From Sphingobium sp. (GTDB lineage: Bacteria; Pseudomonadota; Alphaproteobacteria; Sphingomonadales; Sphingomonadaceae): a stretch of 57,924 nucleotides of DNA. Where the stretch lies: NCBI GenBank assembly GCA_022652485.1, contig JALCRK010000021.1:1-57924 (forward strand), read 5' to 3'. The stretch's first letter is position 1, and the number at the start of each line of letters is the position of its first letter. The notes under the pieces were generated by a model that ran no database searches, was not told the DNA's origin, and saw only the letters and a program-made list of their open reading frames with translations. This document shows positions 41,604-50,080 of the stretch, piece by piece. The position numbers and the translations under genes are program-made.

Positions 41604-42779
41604 TTATTCTTCCTCGCCCGCGCCCTTGCCGAGTTCGGCTTTGAGCAGGAAGGCGTTCTTGGTGGCGATGGTCTGGCCGGCTGAGAGGCCCGACACGATC
41701 TCGATGCGGCCGGCGCTGCGCTGGCCCGTGGTGACGGGCATTGCCTTGAACCCCTTGGAGGTTCGAACGAACACCACGTCGCGGGCATTGAGCGACTGAA
41801 CCGCTTCCTCGGGGACCACGATCGCAGTCGACGTGCCGCTCCGACTTGGGAATAGCCGCACGCGTACCGCCAGGCCCGGCTGTAGCCGGCCACCGATCAC
41901 GTCGAGCACCGCCGTCGCGGAGCGCGTCTCGCCGCTCAAGGTCGGCGTTACCGCGCGCACGCGCGCGCTGGTGGTGCTGCCATCCGGCAGCTCGATAATC
42001 GCTCTGTCACCGGGGGCGAGCCGTTGCGCGTCGGCAGGCCCAATCGCCGCCTCGATCTGTATCTGGCTTGGATCGGCGACGCGAAACAGTTCAGTCTCCG
42101 GCTGCACGAAAGCGCCCAGGCTGACATTCTCGGTCGTCACCCGGCCCGTGATCGGGGACGCGACAACGACACTGCGGCCATCGTTGGTCACGTTGGCCGC
42201 GACCGCTGCAACACTCGCGCGCCGCGCCTCGGCCGCCGCCGAAGCTGCCTCCGCCTGCGCGGTTTCCAGATCGACCCGCGGGCTGACCTTCTGGTCGTAG
42301 AGGTAGCGTTCGCGCGCCAGGTTGCGTTGCGCGAGCGTTGCCTTGGCCGCCGCCGCGGTGCGATCGGCCGCGAACTGCGCGGCTTCGCGGCTCTCGACGA
42401 TCGCCAGCGGCTCGCCTCGACGCACCGGGTCCCCCAATCGCTTGTACACCCGCGTCACCGCGCCGCCCGCGCGCGCGGTCACGATTGCCTCGCCGGCAGG
42501 GGAGGGTGCCACCGTCGCTTGGGCCACGATCTCGGCCGCTAACCCGCCCGGGTTGACGGTCTCGGTGGTAACGCCCGTGTTCTTTAACATCTCGGCGCTC
42601 ATCTCGAGCGTGTCGCTTGGGGCTGCCTCGGTATCAGTTTCTCCAGGCTTTGCTGCGGCCTCGGCCGCACGTGCGGCCGGAGTGTCGGCTGTGTATCGCG
42701 CAATCGTGAACCCGCCTGCCGCGGCGACAAGCACCGCCGCCGCCACGCCGCCTAGAAGCCGCTTGTCCTGAACGATCAT
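41604..42779 (-). CDS. czcB: CzcB-type periplasmic adaptor
   Basis: A 391-residue adaptor with N-terminal anchor (LLGGVAAAVLVAAAGGFTIA), an acidic linker, lipoyl halves (AGGAVTRVYKRLGDPVRRGE; VVASPITGRVTTENVSLGAF), a helical hairpin (about 135-200) and a beta-barrel plus membrane-proximal domain. It lacks the Met-rich CusB metal segment and the CusF tail seen in the other adaptor, fitting a divalent-metal role. It overlaps czcC by 4 bases. Confidence 0.9.
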   Translation of the reverse strand: MIVQDKRLLGGVAAAVLVAAAGGFTIARYTADTPAARAAEAAAKPGETDTEAAPSDTLEMSAEMLKNTGVTTETVNPGGLAAEIVAQATVAPSPAGEAIVTARAGGAVTRVYKRLGDPVRRGEPLAIVESREAAQFAADRTAAAAKATLAQRNLARERYLYDQKVSPRVDLETAQAEAASAAAEARRASVAAVAANVTNDGRSVVVASPITGRVTTENVSLGAFVQPETELFRVADPSQIQIEAAIGPADAQRLAPGDRAIIELPDGSTTSARVRAVTPTLSGETRSATAVLDVIGGRLQPGLAVRVRLFPSRSGTSTAIVVPEEAVQSLNARDVVFVRTSKGFKAMPVTTGQRSAGRIEIVSGLSAGQTIATKNAFLLKAELGKGAGEEE

Positions 42780-44119
42780 CGGCTATCTCCGGGTGTGGCC
42801 GGACGCGCGCTCGTGGGCGTCAGTTCGGCAAAAAGGGTTGCAGGCGCGGTCAGTCGCGCCAGGCGGGCCTCCGCGTCATGATAGGCGGCAAGGGCGTCGG
42901 TCGCATCGGCGCGGGTCTGTGCGAGCGTGCGCTCGGCTTCCAACAGATCGAGCTGGCCAAACTTGCCCCCGGCATAACCGATGCGCGCGATCCGGGCGGC
43001 TTCGGTTGCCGCTGCCAGCGCCGGCCCTCCGGCCGTGCGCGCGGTTGTTGCGGCATTTGCGAGCTCGGCCTGCGCACTCGCTATCGACCGTTCGGCCTCC
43101 AATATAGCGAGCCGACGTAGCGCGTCGGCCTGGGCCTGTTGCGCCTGCGCCTGCGCCACCGCCGCATTCCCGTTGTTGAAAACGGGGAACGGGATCGAGA
43201 CCCCGAACACTGCAGCCACATCGTTGGTGGCCGCGAGTCGACGCGCGCTCGCGCTCACTGTCACATCGGGAATGCGCTGCGCGCGTGCGAGTTGGACCTG
43301 GGCGCTTGCGGTCCTTGCGTCCGCAGTCGCCGCCGCGAGTGCAAGTGTGCCCTCGGCCTCAATCGGCTGGGTGGGCCCGTAGCCGCCGATGCGATCGAAC
43401 CATGCTGAGTCGAGCGCCCCGCTGACGGGTCGCCCGACCAATCGCTCAAGATTGCCGCGCGCGACCTCAGCATTGCGTGTAGCCCGCTCCACTGCGGTCT
43501 CCGCGTTGATGCGAAGCACGTCCGCACGCTGTTGCTCGATTGGCGACGCCGCGCCCGCGGCCACGCGCGTCCGCGCGACCCGCAGAGCCTCCGCGGCGAT
43601 TTGCGCCTGATCGCGCGCTACCGTCAACCGGCGCTCGGCCGCAACCGCGTCATTATAGCTTTGGGTGATGGCGAGCGTGAGGTCGGCGATGGCGATGGCT
43701 GATCCGATCCGCGCGCGATCGATCTGCGCATCCGCAACCGCGACACGCGCCGACCGCTTGCCCCCAAGCTCGATCGGAAGTGCCAGCCCCGCGGTCGTTT
43801 CGGCGCTGCGAAAGCCGCGATATTCGCCGCTGCCGGCCACGTTTTCGGTCTCGACAACGACCTCGGGGTTTGGGCGAAGGCTTGCAACGGCACGGCCTGC
43901 GGTTGCGGCTTGCACACCTGCGGCACCGGCCTCTAACGATGGTGAGACCGCGCCGCCCAGCGCCAAGGCTCGCTCAAGGCTGAAGGGTGGCTCTGTGGCT
44001 GCCTGAGGCGGCGAGGTAGCCGTCTGCGCCTTCGCCACTGACGCTCCGATGAGGGAGACGGCCAGAGCCGCATTCAACACGCACGAAAGCGCACGGGGCG
44101 AAACACTCATCCTGCGCAC
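42776..44119 (-). CDS. czcC: CzcC-type outer-membrane factor
   Basis: A 447-residue TolC-family protein with signal peptide (VLNAALAVSLIGASVAKAQ) and two OEP repeats (LRPNPEVVVETENVAGSG; DVAAVFGVSIPFPVFNNGN). First gene of the leftward czcCBA operon, downstream of the MerR-type promoter at 44283-44313. The start could also be the ATG three codons in. Confidence 0.9.
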   Translation of the reverse strand: MRRMSVSPRALSCVLNAALAVSLIGASVAKAQTATSPPQAATEPPFSLERALALGGAVSPSLEAGAAGVQAATAGRAVASLRPNPEVVVETENVAGSGEYRGFRSAETTAGLALPIELGGKRSARVAVADAQIDRARIGSAIAIADLTLAITQSYNDAVAAERRLTVARDQAQIAAEALRVARTRVAAGAASPIEQQRADVLRINAETAVERATRNAEVARGNLERLVGRPVSGALDSAWFDRIGGYGPTQPIEAEGTLALAAATADARTASAQVQLARAQRIPDVTVSASARRLAATNDVAAVFGVSIPFPVFNNGNAAVAQAQAQQAQADALRRLAILEAERSIASAQAELANAATTARTAGGPALAAATEAARIARIGYAGGKFGQLDLLEAERTLAQTRADATDALAAYHDAEARLARLTAPATLFAELTPTSARPATPGDSR

Positions 44120-44282
44120 TCCTAGGAAACTGGCCGTAGCGCAGCGCGCCCTTTGCGGACGATCTCACGCATGAGCTGGAGGTATTGAAGCGCGATCACG
44201 CCCGCAACCCAGAGGTCGGGCCAAGCTTGGCGCGTCGATGGCGGGCGCACCCGTCAACGGTTTGAGTGTCAATCATCTGGCT

Positions 44283-44313
44283 TCTTTACAATCTCTAGTT
44301 ACTATAGGAGCAA
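44283..44313 (-). promoter_or_regulatory. MerR-family promoter of czcCBA
   Basis: On the minus strand -35 TTGCTC (44313-44308), 19-base spacer and -10 TAAAGA (44288-44283). The spacer holds the imperfect dyad CTATAG/CTAGAG typical of PbrR/CadR sites. It is 164 bases before czcC and about 45 bases before the divergent regulator gene, so one site could control both. Confidence 0.82.
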
Positions 44314-44357
44314 GCCCAAAAGTTGGATCGTCGCAAAAATTATGGAGCAAACGTGAA

Positions 44358-44756
44358 ATGAAGATTGGAGATCTGGCGCGCGCGACTGCGACCAAGGTGA
44401 CGACGATCCGATTTTACGAACAAATTGGTGTGCTCGAAACACCCTTGCGCACATCTTCGGGCAGACGCACCTATGGTAACGGTGATGTGGATCGCCTGAA
44501 CTTCGTGCGGAACGGGCGAAGGCTGGGTTTCTCGATCGACGAAATCCGCTCGCTCCTCGCGCTTGCCGATCAACCGGAGCGCGACTGTGCGGAAGCAGCG
44601 GAAATCGCCGCGCGCCATCTGGTCGGTGTGGAGGATCGACTTCGCCAACTTTCTGCCTTGCGTGACGAGTTGAGCGCTATGAGCGCCAGCGCGTGTTGTG
44701 CCCGAACGATGGCCGAGTGCCGGGTTATCCAGGCAATTGCCCGACCGGTAGGATAG
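44358..44756 (+). CDS. MerR family regulator, CadR/PbrR type
   Basis: A 132-residue MerR-type activator. The winged helix is at 1-40 (TKVTTIRFYEQIGVLETP), followed by the coiled helix and metal loop. Cys77, Cys113/Cys114 and Cys121 (ACCARTMAEC) match the three-Cys pattern of Cd/Pb/Zn sensors (CadR, PbrR, ZntR) rather than copper sensors. The ATG at 44358 is where homology begins. It is divergent from czcCBA and likely works at the 19-bp-spacer promoter between them. Confidence 0.9.
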   Translation: MKIGDLARATATKVTTIRFYEQIGVLETPLRTSSGRRTYGNGDVDRLNFVRNGRRLGFSIDEIRSLLALADQPERDCAEAAEIAARHLVGVEDRLRQLSALRDELSAMSASACCARTMAECRVIQAIARPVG

Positions 44757-45083
44757 CGGCCTTTTGATGGCGACCAAAACGAGTATTTTCGATGTCATCC
44801 CGTCATCTTCGTACACTAACGTCGTTTTTGTCGTTGCGGCGTTCGCAGGGCCGGTTCCAGCTCTTGCGGATCCGTCCGACGACGACGTCAATCCCGATCG
44901 ATACGGGTTCGCGGATGGGAGCCGGGCGGTGAGCCTCGCGGCGGGCCTCTCGAAACGCTTCTCTCGCTCGAACCGCTGCACGGTGGTAATATTGGTGATC
45001 GAGGGGCTTGACCCTCTAGTAGCTAGAGCATGTAGTTAAAGCTCGCACCTCTTCGCGACCGGTGAGAATCGAATGGAAATCTG
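44757..45083. other. Intergenic region with an orphan MerR-type promoter
   Basis: About 330 bases without a convincing gene. The only clear element is the 19-bp-spacer promoter at 45008-45038. The rest may be scar sequence from lost metal genes. Confidence 0.45.
45008..45038 (+). promoter_or_regulatory. Orphan MerR-family promoter
   Basis: -35 TTGACC (45008-45013), 19-base spacer with dyad CTCTAG/CTAGAG around TAG, and -10 TAGTTA (45033-45038). It reads toward the retropepsin-like gene starting at 45084. The first 17 bases nearly repeat those of the element at 32741. Confidence 0.75.
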
Positions 45084-46319
45084 GTGGAAACCTGGGCTGA
45101 ATTGGAGACGACCCGGCACGCTGACCGGCGGACGGCACTCATGTGTATGGGTGCTGGGCTAATCGTAACGAGGTTTCCGCTTCCGCTATGGGCGGCGAGA
45201 AACAATCGCGATCAACTTTGGGGCGGCTTCGCTACGCCTCCGACTTGGCGTCCCCTAGAAGTCGGAACCGGTGACACGCTGATCGTGCCTGCCAAGGTGT
45301 CCGGCATAGCAATCGACGCGGTACTCGACAGCGGCAGCGGCGCGTCCATTATCAGCAAGCCGCTTGCTGCGAAGCTAGGCATGACGAACCTGGAGCCGCG
45401 ACGGATCAACGGCCTGGGCGGCAAGGCTCCGGTTGGTCTGGTCCGCAATGTCGCGGTGACGCTGGGCGCTTATGCTCCCGTCCTTCCCTTCGCGGTGGTC
45501 GCAGACTTGCGAGCGGCCTCTGCCGCCTTTGGTCGGCCTGTCGATATGCTGCTCGGGGCAGACGTGCTGGCCGGCGGCTGCGTGGCGCTCGATTTTGCGA
45601 CACGACGCTTTGCATTTGAGAAGCCGGCCAGCTTTGTGGCGGGGCCGGAATGGACTGCGCTGCCGCTTAGGCACGGCGCCAAACAGGAATTGTTCCTGCT
45701 CGCGTCCATCACCGGACTGGACCCGGTGCCGCTGATGCTCGATTTCGGCAACTCGTCGGCGCTGATGTTATCCTCCGCCTATGTCGAGGCGCACGCCCTT
45801 CTGGCTGGCAAACCCGTTTCCACCGCCGCCATCGGCGGGGTCGAAGGGGTGCAAGTCGTCAAGTCCTTCATCGCCGACAAGGTGAGCTTGGGCGCGCTCA
45901 CGGTCGCCTCTGTTCCGGCGCTTGCCCTCGATCGGTGGACCTCGGTGAGTACAGTAGGCAATGTGGGGATGCCGCTGCTCGGACAATTCGATATCGTGCT
46001 GGACGTGTCCCAAGGGCAGTTGTGGTTGCGATCCGCCCCAGCTCGGGCGCGCCTGCCGATGCTGAAGGATCGAAGCGGCCTTGGTCTCGCAGCCTCCGCT
46101 ACTGACCTGACTGTTGTGCATGTGGCATCCGGCAGTCCTGCGGATCAAGCAGGGTGGACTGTGGGTGAACAAGTCATAGCCGTGAATGGTCGTGCTATCG
46201 ACGCTTCCTATACGCGGGGACTACTCTGGCAGTGGCGTTATGGCCCCGCAGGAAGTCGGGTAACGCTCAAGCTCGCAGACGGAACGACGCGGATGCTAAA
46301 TCTTGCCGATTACTACTGA
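45084..46319 (+). CDS. Bilobed retropepsin-like aspartic protease with PDZ domain
   Basis: A 411-residue protein. The N-terminus reads as a Tat-like leader (DRRTALMCMGAGLIV ... LPLWAA), supporting the GTG start at 45084. Two aspartyl-protease-like lobes follow: Asp82 in AVLDSGSGASII and, 138 residues later, Asp220 in LMLDFGNSSALML. Each lobe has the later hydrophobic-GADVL or GMPLLGQFD element of retropepsins. A PDZ-like domain ends the chain (VASGSPADQAGWTVGEQVI, last residues LADYY). The second Asp motif is DFG rather than DTG/DSG, so activity is uncertain. A paralogue lies at 55515-56675. Expected location is the periplasm. Confidence 0.78.
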   Translation: METWAELETTRHADRRTALMCMGAGLIVTRFPLPLWAARNNRDQLWGGFATPPTWRPLEVGTGDTLIVPAKVSGIAIDAVLDSGSGASIISKPLAAKLGMTNLEPRRINGLGGKAPVGLVRNVAVTLGAYAPVLPFAVVADLRAASAAFGRPVDMLLGADVLAGGCVALDFATRRFAFEKPASFVAGPEWTALPLRHGAKQELFLLASITGLDPVPLMLDFGNSSALMLSSAYVEAHALLAGKPVSTAAIGGVEGVQVVKSFIADKVSLGALTVASVPALALDRWTSVSTVGNVGMPLLGQFDIVLDVSQGQLWLRSAPARARLPMLKDRSGLGLAASATDLTVVHVASGSPADQAGWTVGEQVIAVNGRAIDASYTRGLLWQWRYGPAGSRVTLKLADGTTRMLNLADYY

Positions 46320-46385
46320 GCAATCCGACAGAAAAGCAAAGGAATGTGCCGATCTTGCTCGGGTCTGGTTGAAGGGGTGGAAGCT

Positions 46386-47762
46386 ATGATCTCTTATTCC
46401 TTGAGATCACCGATGACCTCATTTTTGTGCTTATTCATCGTCGCCACATCTGTAAGTGGATTCGCTCTTTTTTCAGCGGACGAACAGAAGGTCCGGCAAT
46501 CGCTTGATCAGTGGGTAAAGTTGGAAAGCAGCTTGATCGCGCAGGAAGGGAGCGGGGCTAGCCAATCCGAACTCCAGGCGCGGATCTTCACGCTTTCAAA
46601 TCGCGGCAATCTGCGCGATTTTGGGGTTGTGATCACCGACGAAATGGGCAAACCACTTGCCGGGAATGTAAAAACATTGAGGCGGCCGTCACTCGGTTTT
46701 TCTGTGGTTGAAATACAGGATGTCCATGGAGCCCATATCCGCGCGCGTGGTCTTACGCGCGAACTAGGGCAGGGGCGGCGGCTCACTGTCATCGCAGAGA
46801 ATGACCCATTTGATAAGTACAAGTCCGGGCTGGCGCAGACTCACCTGTTAGCCTTCGGCGCGATCATGCTCATTGGTTTGAGTATCGCTCTATTTTATCA
46901 ATGGTTTATTAGTCATCGGATCGGCGAACTGCGCCAAACTGTTGAAGCGATCACCGATGGCGACCTTCGGCATCGCGTGCCGATCATTGAAGGGACGGGT
47001 AAATTCCAACAGCAGGCTGAGGAATTTAACCGAATGCTTGATCATCTCAGCGATCGGATGGCTCAGATGAGGAACGTTTCAAATGATATCTCACACGAGT
47101 TGCGAGCGCCCCTTGCGCGGCTGAGAAGCCAGCTTGCTTCGCTTGCGCGGACGGATGACGCGAAACTGGTCAATGAGGATCTCGTCACCGCGATCGCACA
47201 AACAGATATTTTGCTTGCGACGTTCAACGCTTTACTGCGAATTGCTGAAATTGAAGGGGGGAACCGGCGCGCGGGTTTTATCGCCGTTAGCCTCGACGGA
47301 CTGGTGAGCGAAATCAGCCATATGATGGAGCCGGTGGCTCTCGAAACAGGGCATCGTCTCATTCTCGGCTCTTGCGATACGGCCTATATATTGGGCGATC
47401 GATTGTTGCTGACGCAGATGCTGATCAATCTGGTGGAAAATTGTCTTCGGCATACACCATCTAAAACGTTGATCAAACTGGCGGTCGCCGTCAGTGAAGA
47501 CAGTGCCATTCTGACAGTACAAGACGATGGCTATGGAATTGATGTCGATCAACGCGCTTTGGTTTTGAGCCGATTCGGTCGGCTCACACGTAGCACTCCG
47601 ACGATTGGCCACGGCCTTGGGCTACCGTTAGTCGACGCAATTGTCCGACTTCACCGTGGCGTGCTGCGCCTTGAAGATGCCAAGCCGGGACTCCGTGTGC
47701 GTGCAGCCCTGCCGCTCACCGCCTCAACGCGATCGGCCTCGGAGTCAAGCAAGGTTTCATAA
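46386..47762 (+). CDS. Membrane sensor histidine kinase, no partner regulator nearby
   Basis: A 458-residue kinase with two membrane helices (about 9-30 and 155-178) around a periplasmic sensor domain, then HAMP (ISHRIGELRQTVEAITDGDL), the phospho-acceptor H-box (NDISHELRAPLARL), the N-box (LINLVENCLRHTP) and G-boxes (DDGYGIDVD, GHGLGLPLV). The ATG at 46386 has GGAAG upstream and places the first helix normally. It lies 66 bases after the protease-like gene, same direction. No response regulator gene is in this window. Codon use is more A+T rich than in the metal genes. Confidence 0.88.
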   Translation: MISYSLRSPMTSFLCLFIVATSVSGFALFSADEQKVRQSLDQWVKLESSLIAQEGSGASQSELQARIFTLSNRGNLRDFGVVITDEMGKPLAGNVKTLRRPSLGFSVVEIQDVHGAHIRARGLTRELGQGRRLTVIAENDPFDKYKSGLAQTHLLAFGAIMLIGLSIALFYQWFISHRIGELRQTVEAITDGDLRHRVPIIEGTGKFQQQAEEFNRMLDHLSDRMAQMRNVSNDISHELRAPLARLRSQLASLARTDDAKLVNEDLVTAIAQTDILLATFNALLRIAEIEGGNRRAGFIAVSLDGLVSEISHMMEPVALETGHRLILGSCDTAYILGDRLLLTQMLINLVENCLRHTPSKTLIKLAVAVSEDSAILTVQDDGYGIDVDQRALVLSRFGRLTRSTPTIGHGLGLPLVDAIVRLHRGVLRLEDAKPGLRVRAALPLTASTRSASESSKVS

Positions 47763-48131
47763 TCTATGTCCTAGGCTCCGCGCGAGAGGCGGTTCAGAGC
47801 TTGATCGGCCATTCATCCAATCCCTCACGATTGGCGCTCCTCCCCGCTAGGGAGAGTCGCCGCATTCTAAAACTTATCCGGATGTCCATCGGAGCGCCCG
47901 GCTGCGATTCGGTCTCAACCTGCCTTTCGACGCTCGTGCTATCCGAGATGTTGCCGAGGCGCCACACCTGGTGAAAATTTCTTATGTTGCCCGTACGTTT
48001 CTTGTGCGTTGCACAATGTTGCTACATTGTGAAAACCTTCATTGCTATTCGGCCCCCGTTCAGCGCGAGCGAGAGGACTGAGCGTGGTGGAGCGCAGGAG
48101 AACAAGGAGACTTTCATAAGGGGAAACACTC
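47763..48131. promoter_or_regulatory. Upstream region of the porin gene with a perfect dyad
   Basis: About 370 bases without a gene. At 48012-48031 the 8-base arms CACAATGT and ACATTGTG flank TGCT, a perfect dyad that could be an operator of the porin gene starting at 48132. No clear -35/-10 pair could be fixed. Confidence 0.45.
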
Positions 48132-48151
48132 GTGCGAAAATCAATAGCGCT
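48132..48151 (+). pseudogene. 5' end of TorF-type porin gene, cut by IS66
   Basis: A GTG start at 48132 begins MRKSIAL, the basic head of a signal peptide. The IS66 element begins after base 48151. The rest of the signal and the mature protein continue in frame at 54615. Confidence 0.8.
48144..48151. repeat. Target site duplication of IS66, left copy
   Basis: ATAGCGCT directly before the element's terminal GTAA; the same 8 bases follow the right end at 54615-54622. Eight bases is the usual IS66 duplication length. Confidence 0.92.
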
Positions 48152-48226
48152 GTAACCGTGTTCTGAAGGCCGCCTTGCGGGAAGCTGCTCCGCAGTGCTG
48201 ATAGCCGCTTTTTGCGAGGAGCGGTG

Positions 48227-48646
48227 ATGAGCGAGGATATCGAAGCGTCGGGGGCGAGTGCTCTTACGACCGGTCATATGAGTGATCGTATGAGCAGTCG
48301 GATCGCGGTGGTCGGCGGGCGTCGCCGTTGGTCGGTGGAACAGAAGCTGTCCATTCTGCGCGAGGCGTTTGGCCCCGACGGCTCGGTCGGGGCGACGTGC
48401 CAGCGGCACGCGATCGGCAGCGGAATGCTCTACACTTGGCGCCGACAGGCCTTGGCGGGTGACCTGACGGGAGCGAAGCGCACACCGCCACCAGCGTTCG
48501 CCGAGGTCGAGGTGACAGTGCCGACCGCGGCGACGGCAGGCAGCGGCCAGATCGGGATCGAGTTGCCGTCGGGCGTGCGGCTCACCGTCGATGCGGCGGT
48601 CGATGCCAGCGCGTTGGCGCGGGTGATGTCCGTTCTCGCTCGATGA
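48227..48646 (+). CDS. tnpA: IS66 TnpA accessory protein
   Basis: A 139-residue IS66 accessory protein with a helix-turn-helix region (RRWSVEQKLSILREAFGPDG ... CQRHAIGSGMLYTWRRQAL, about 32-75) and the C-terminal IELPSGVRLTVDAAVDASAL stretch typical of TnpA of this family. The start at 48227 follows AGGAGCGGTG. Its stop overlaps the tnpB start (ATGA). Confidence 0.88.
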   Translation: MSEDIEASGASALTTGHMSDRMSSRIAVVGGRRRWSVEQKLSILREAFGPDGSVGATCQRHAIGSGMLYTWRRQALAGDLTGAKRTPPPAFAEVEVTVPTAATAGSGQIGIELPSGVRLTVDAAVDASALARVMSVLAR

Positions 48647-48702
48647 TCCCGTTATCACCGAAGACACGCATCTATCTCGCCTGCGGCACCACCGACATGC
48701 GC
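48643..48702 (+). pseudogene. tnpB: IS66 tnpB, 5' fragment
   Basis: The first 20 codons of tnpB (MIPLSPKTRIYLACGTTDMR). The next expected residues KGFDGLAVL occur in frame at 52096, beyond the inserted element. The two parts together give a normal 115-residue TnpB. Confidence 0.9.
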
Positions 48703-48750
48703 AACTATGCGGCGTCCATGATTATGCGGAGTAGATGGCGGAGACGGGCT
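48703..48750 (+). repeat. RIT left terminal inverted repeat (48 bp)
   Basis: Begins AACTATGCGGCGTCC and ends GGAGACGGGCT. Exact reverse complement of 52020-52067. Both copies are followed inward by a short G/T run. Confidence 0.95.
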
Positions 48751-48797
48751 GTTTTTGGCACATTTTCAGATGCTTGAGTGATCCGCAAACACGTTTC

Positions 48798-48809
48798 ACT
48801 CCACATAAC
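48798..48809 (+). repeat. RIT left subterminal repeat
   Basis: ACTCCACATAAC, exactly inverted at 51981-51992. Its core CCACATAAC also forms both arms of the palindrome at 52068-52095, so it is a likely recombinase binding site. Confidence 0.75.
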
Positions 48810-48850
48810 TATGCTCCTCGCGATGGTTCAACATCGTGAGGAGAGTAAAT

Positions 48851-50080
48851 ATGGATGCCAATAATCGTGATCGCTGGTTCCTCGATCCGGGGCCATTGTT
48901 GCCATGGATCGATAAGTTCGCGGCCGACCTTGCCGCTCAGAGATATACGTCGCTGACCATTGAAGGCTACACAGCTTCAGCGCGCCATTTCGCAACCTGG
49001 CTGGGTAGCGCAGGCATCCCGATCGATGCCATCGATGACAATGTTGTTCGCCGTTTTGCCGAACATCGGTGTCGGTGTCCCGGTGGGCGGCAATGGCAAA
49101 GCATCTCGTCCAACTATTGGCGCCGCGCCAAGCGGTTCTGCACCTTCCTCCAACGGGCTGGTGTCGCGCGAGCCCCCTTGAAGGTCGCTTCGCCACATCC
49201 TCTTCTTGACGACTACCAGAGCTGGTTACGCGTTCATCGGGGTCTGTCGGAGCGGACGATCACCCGCCATCGTCGCGATTTGCATAGATTGCTGCCAGCG
49301 TTTGGCACGGCGACCCACGACTATGACGCAACCCTCGTCCGTAAGGTTGTCCGCGAGTGGCGTGAGCGGACCGGTCCCGCCAACATGCGGACCATAACCA
49401 GTGCCTTGCGCAGCTATCTGCGTTTCCTTGCCGGTGCCGGGCTTTGCCGTCCCAACCTCGACCATGCCATCCCGACGGTTGTGCAATGGCGCCTTTCATC
49501 GTTGCCGCGCTACCTGTCCGCCGGAGACGTCGACCGCGTCATTGCTTCCTGCGATCAGCTCACCACGGGACGCTTGCGCAGCCGGGCGATCCTGCTCTTG
49601 TTATGGCGCCTCGCTCTCCGGGCCGGGGATGTCGCTGGGCTCAGACTCAGCGATCTCGACTGGCCGTCGGGTATGCTGCATCTCAGAGGCAAAGCACGCC
49701 GTGAGGTTCGATTGCCACTCCCGCAGGACGTCGGCGATGCCATTATAGCCTATATCGAGCAGGAACGCCCCCGCGTGGATCAAGCTGCAGTGTTTGTCAC
49801 GATGGTCGCGCCCTACCGGTCATTCTCTCAGTCCAGCCACGTCTCCACTACCGTGGCACTGGCGCTGAAGCGGGCTGGTATTTCCGATCCGCCGTCGAGA
49901 GGAGCAAGCTTGCTGCGCCACTCCGCCGCAACTTCGATGCTGCGATCGGGCGCCACGCTCGAGGCCGTCGGCACGATGCTACGTCACCGTTCGCTCGATA
50001 TGACCGCGCATTACGCCAAGGTTGATATTCCGATGTTGGAGCAGATTGCCCAGCCCTGGCCGGGAGAGCTGCAATGCTGA
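48851..50080 (+). CDS. Tyrosine recombinase A of the RIT element
   Basis: A 409-residue site-specific recombinase. The N-terminal DNA-binding domain is at about 25-200 and the catalytic domain follows. The active-site Arg is in WRLALRAGDVAGL, His-x-x-Arg-type residues are in LLRHSAATSML, a second His is in HRSLDMTAHYAK, and the nucleophile Tyr is the same segment's Tyr. The ATG at 48851 follows GAGGAG. Its stop overlaps the next gene by 7 bases, giving coupled expression of the three recombinases. Confidence 0.88.
   Translation: MDANNRDRWFLDPGPLLPWIDKFAADLAAQRYTSLTIEGYTASARHFATWLGSAGIPIDAIDDNVVRRFAEHRCRCPGGRQWQSISSNYWRRAKRFCTFLQRAGVARAPLKVASPHPLLDDYQSWLRVHRGLSERTITRHRRDLHRLLPAFGTATHDYDATLVRKVVREWRERTGPANMRTITSALRSYLRFLAGAGLCRPNLDHAIPTVVQWRLSSLPRYLSAGDVDRVIASCDQLTTGRLRSRAILLLLWRLALRAGDVAGLRLSDLDWPSGMLHLRGKARREVRLPLPQDVGDAIIAYIEQERPRVDQAAVFVTMVAPYRSFSQSSHVSTTVALALKRAGISDPPSRGASLLRHSAATSMLRSGATLEAVGTMLRHRSLDMTAHYAKVDIPMLEQIAQPWPGELQC

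Noticed and set aside
44764..45039. 91-codon frame before the orphan promoter
   Set aside because: No ribosome site or recognisable family, and its end runs through the MerR-type promoter; probably not a gene.
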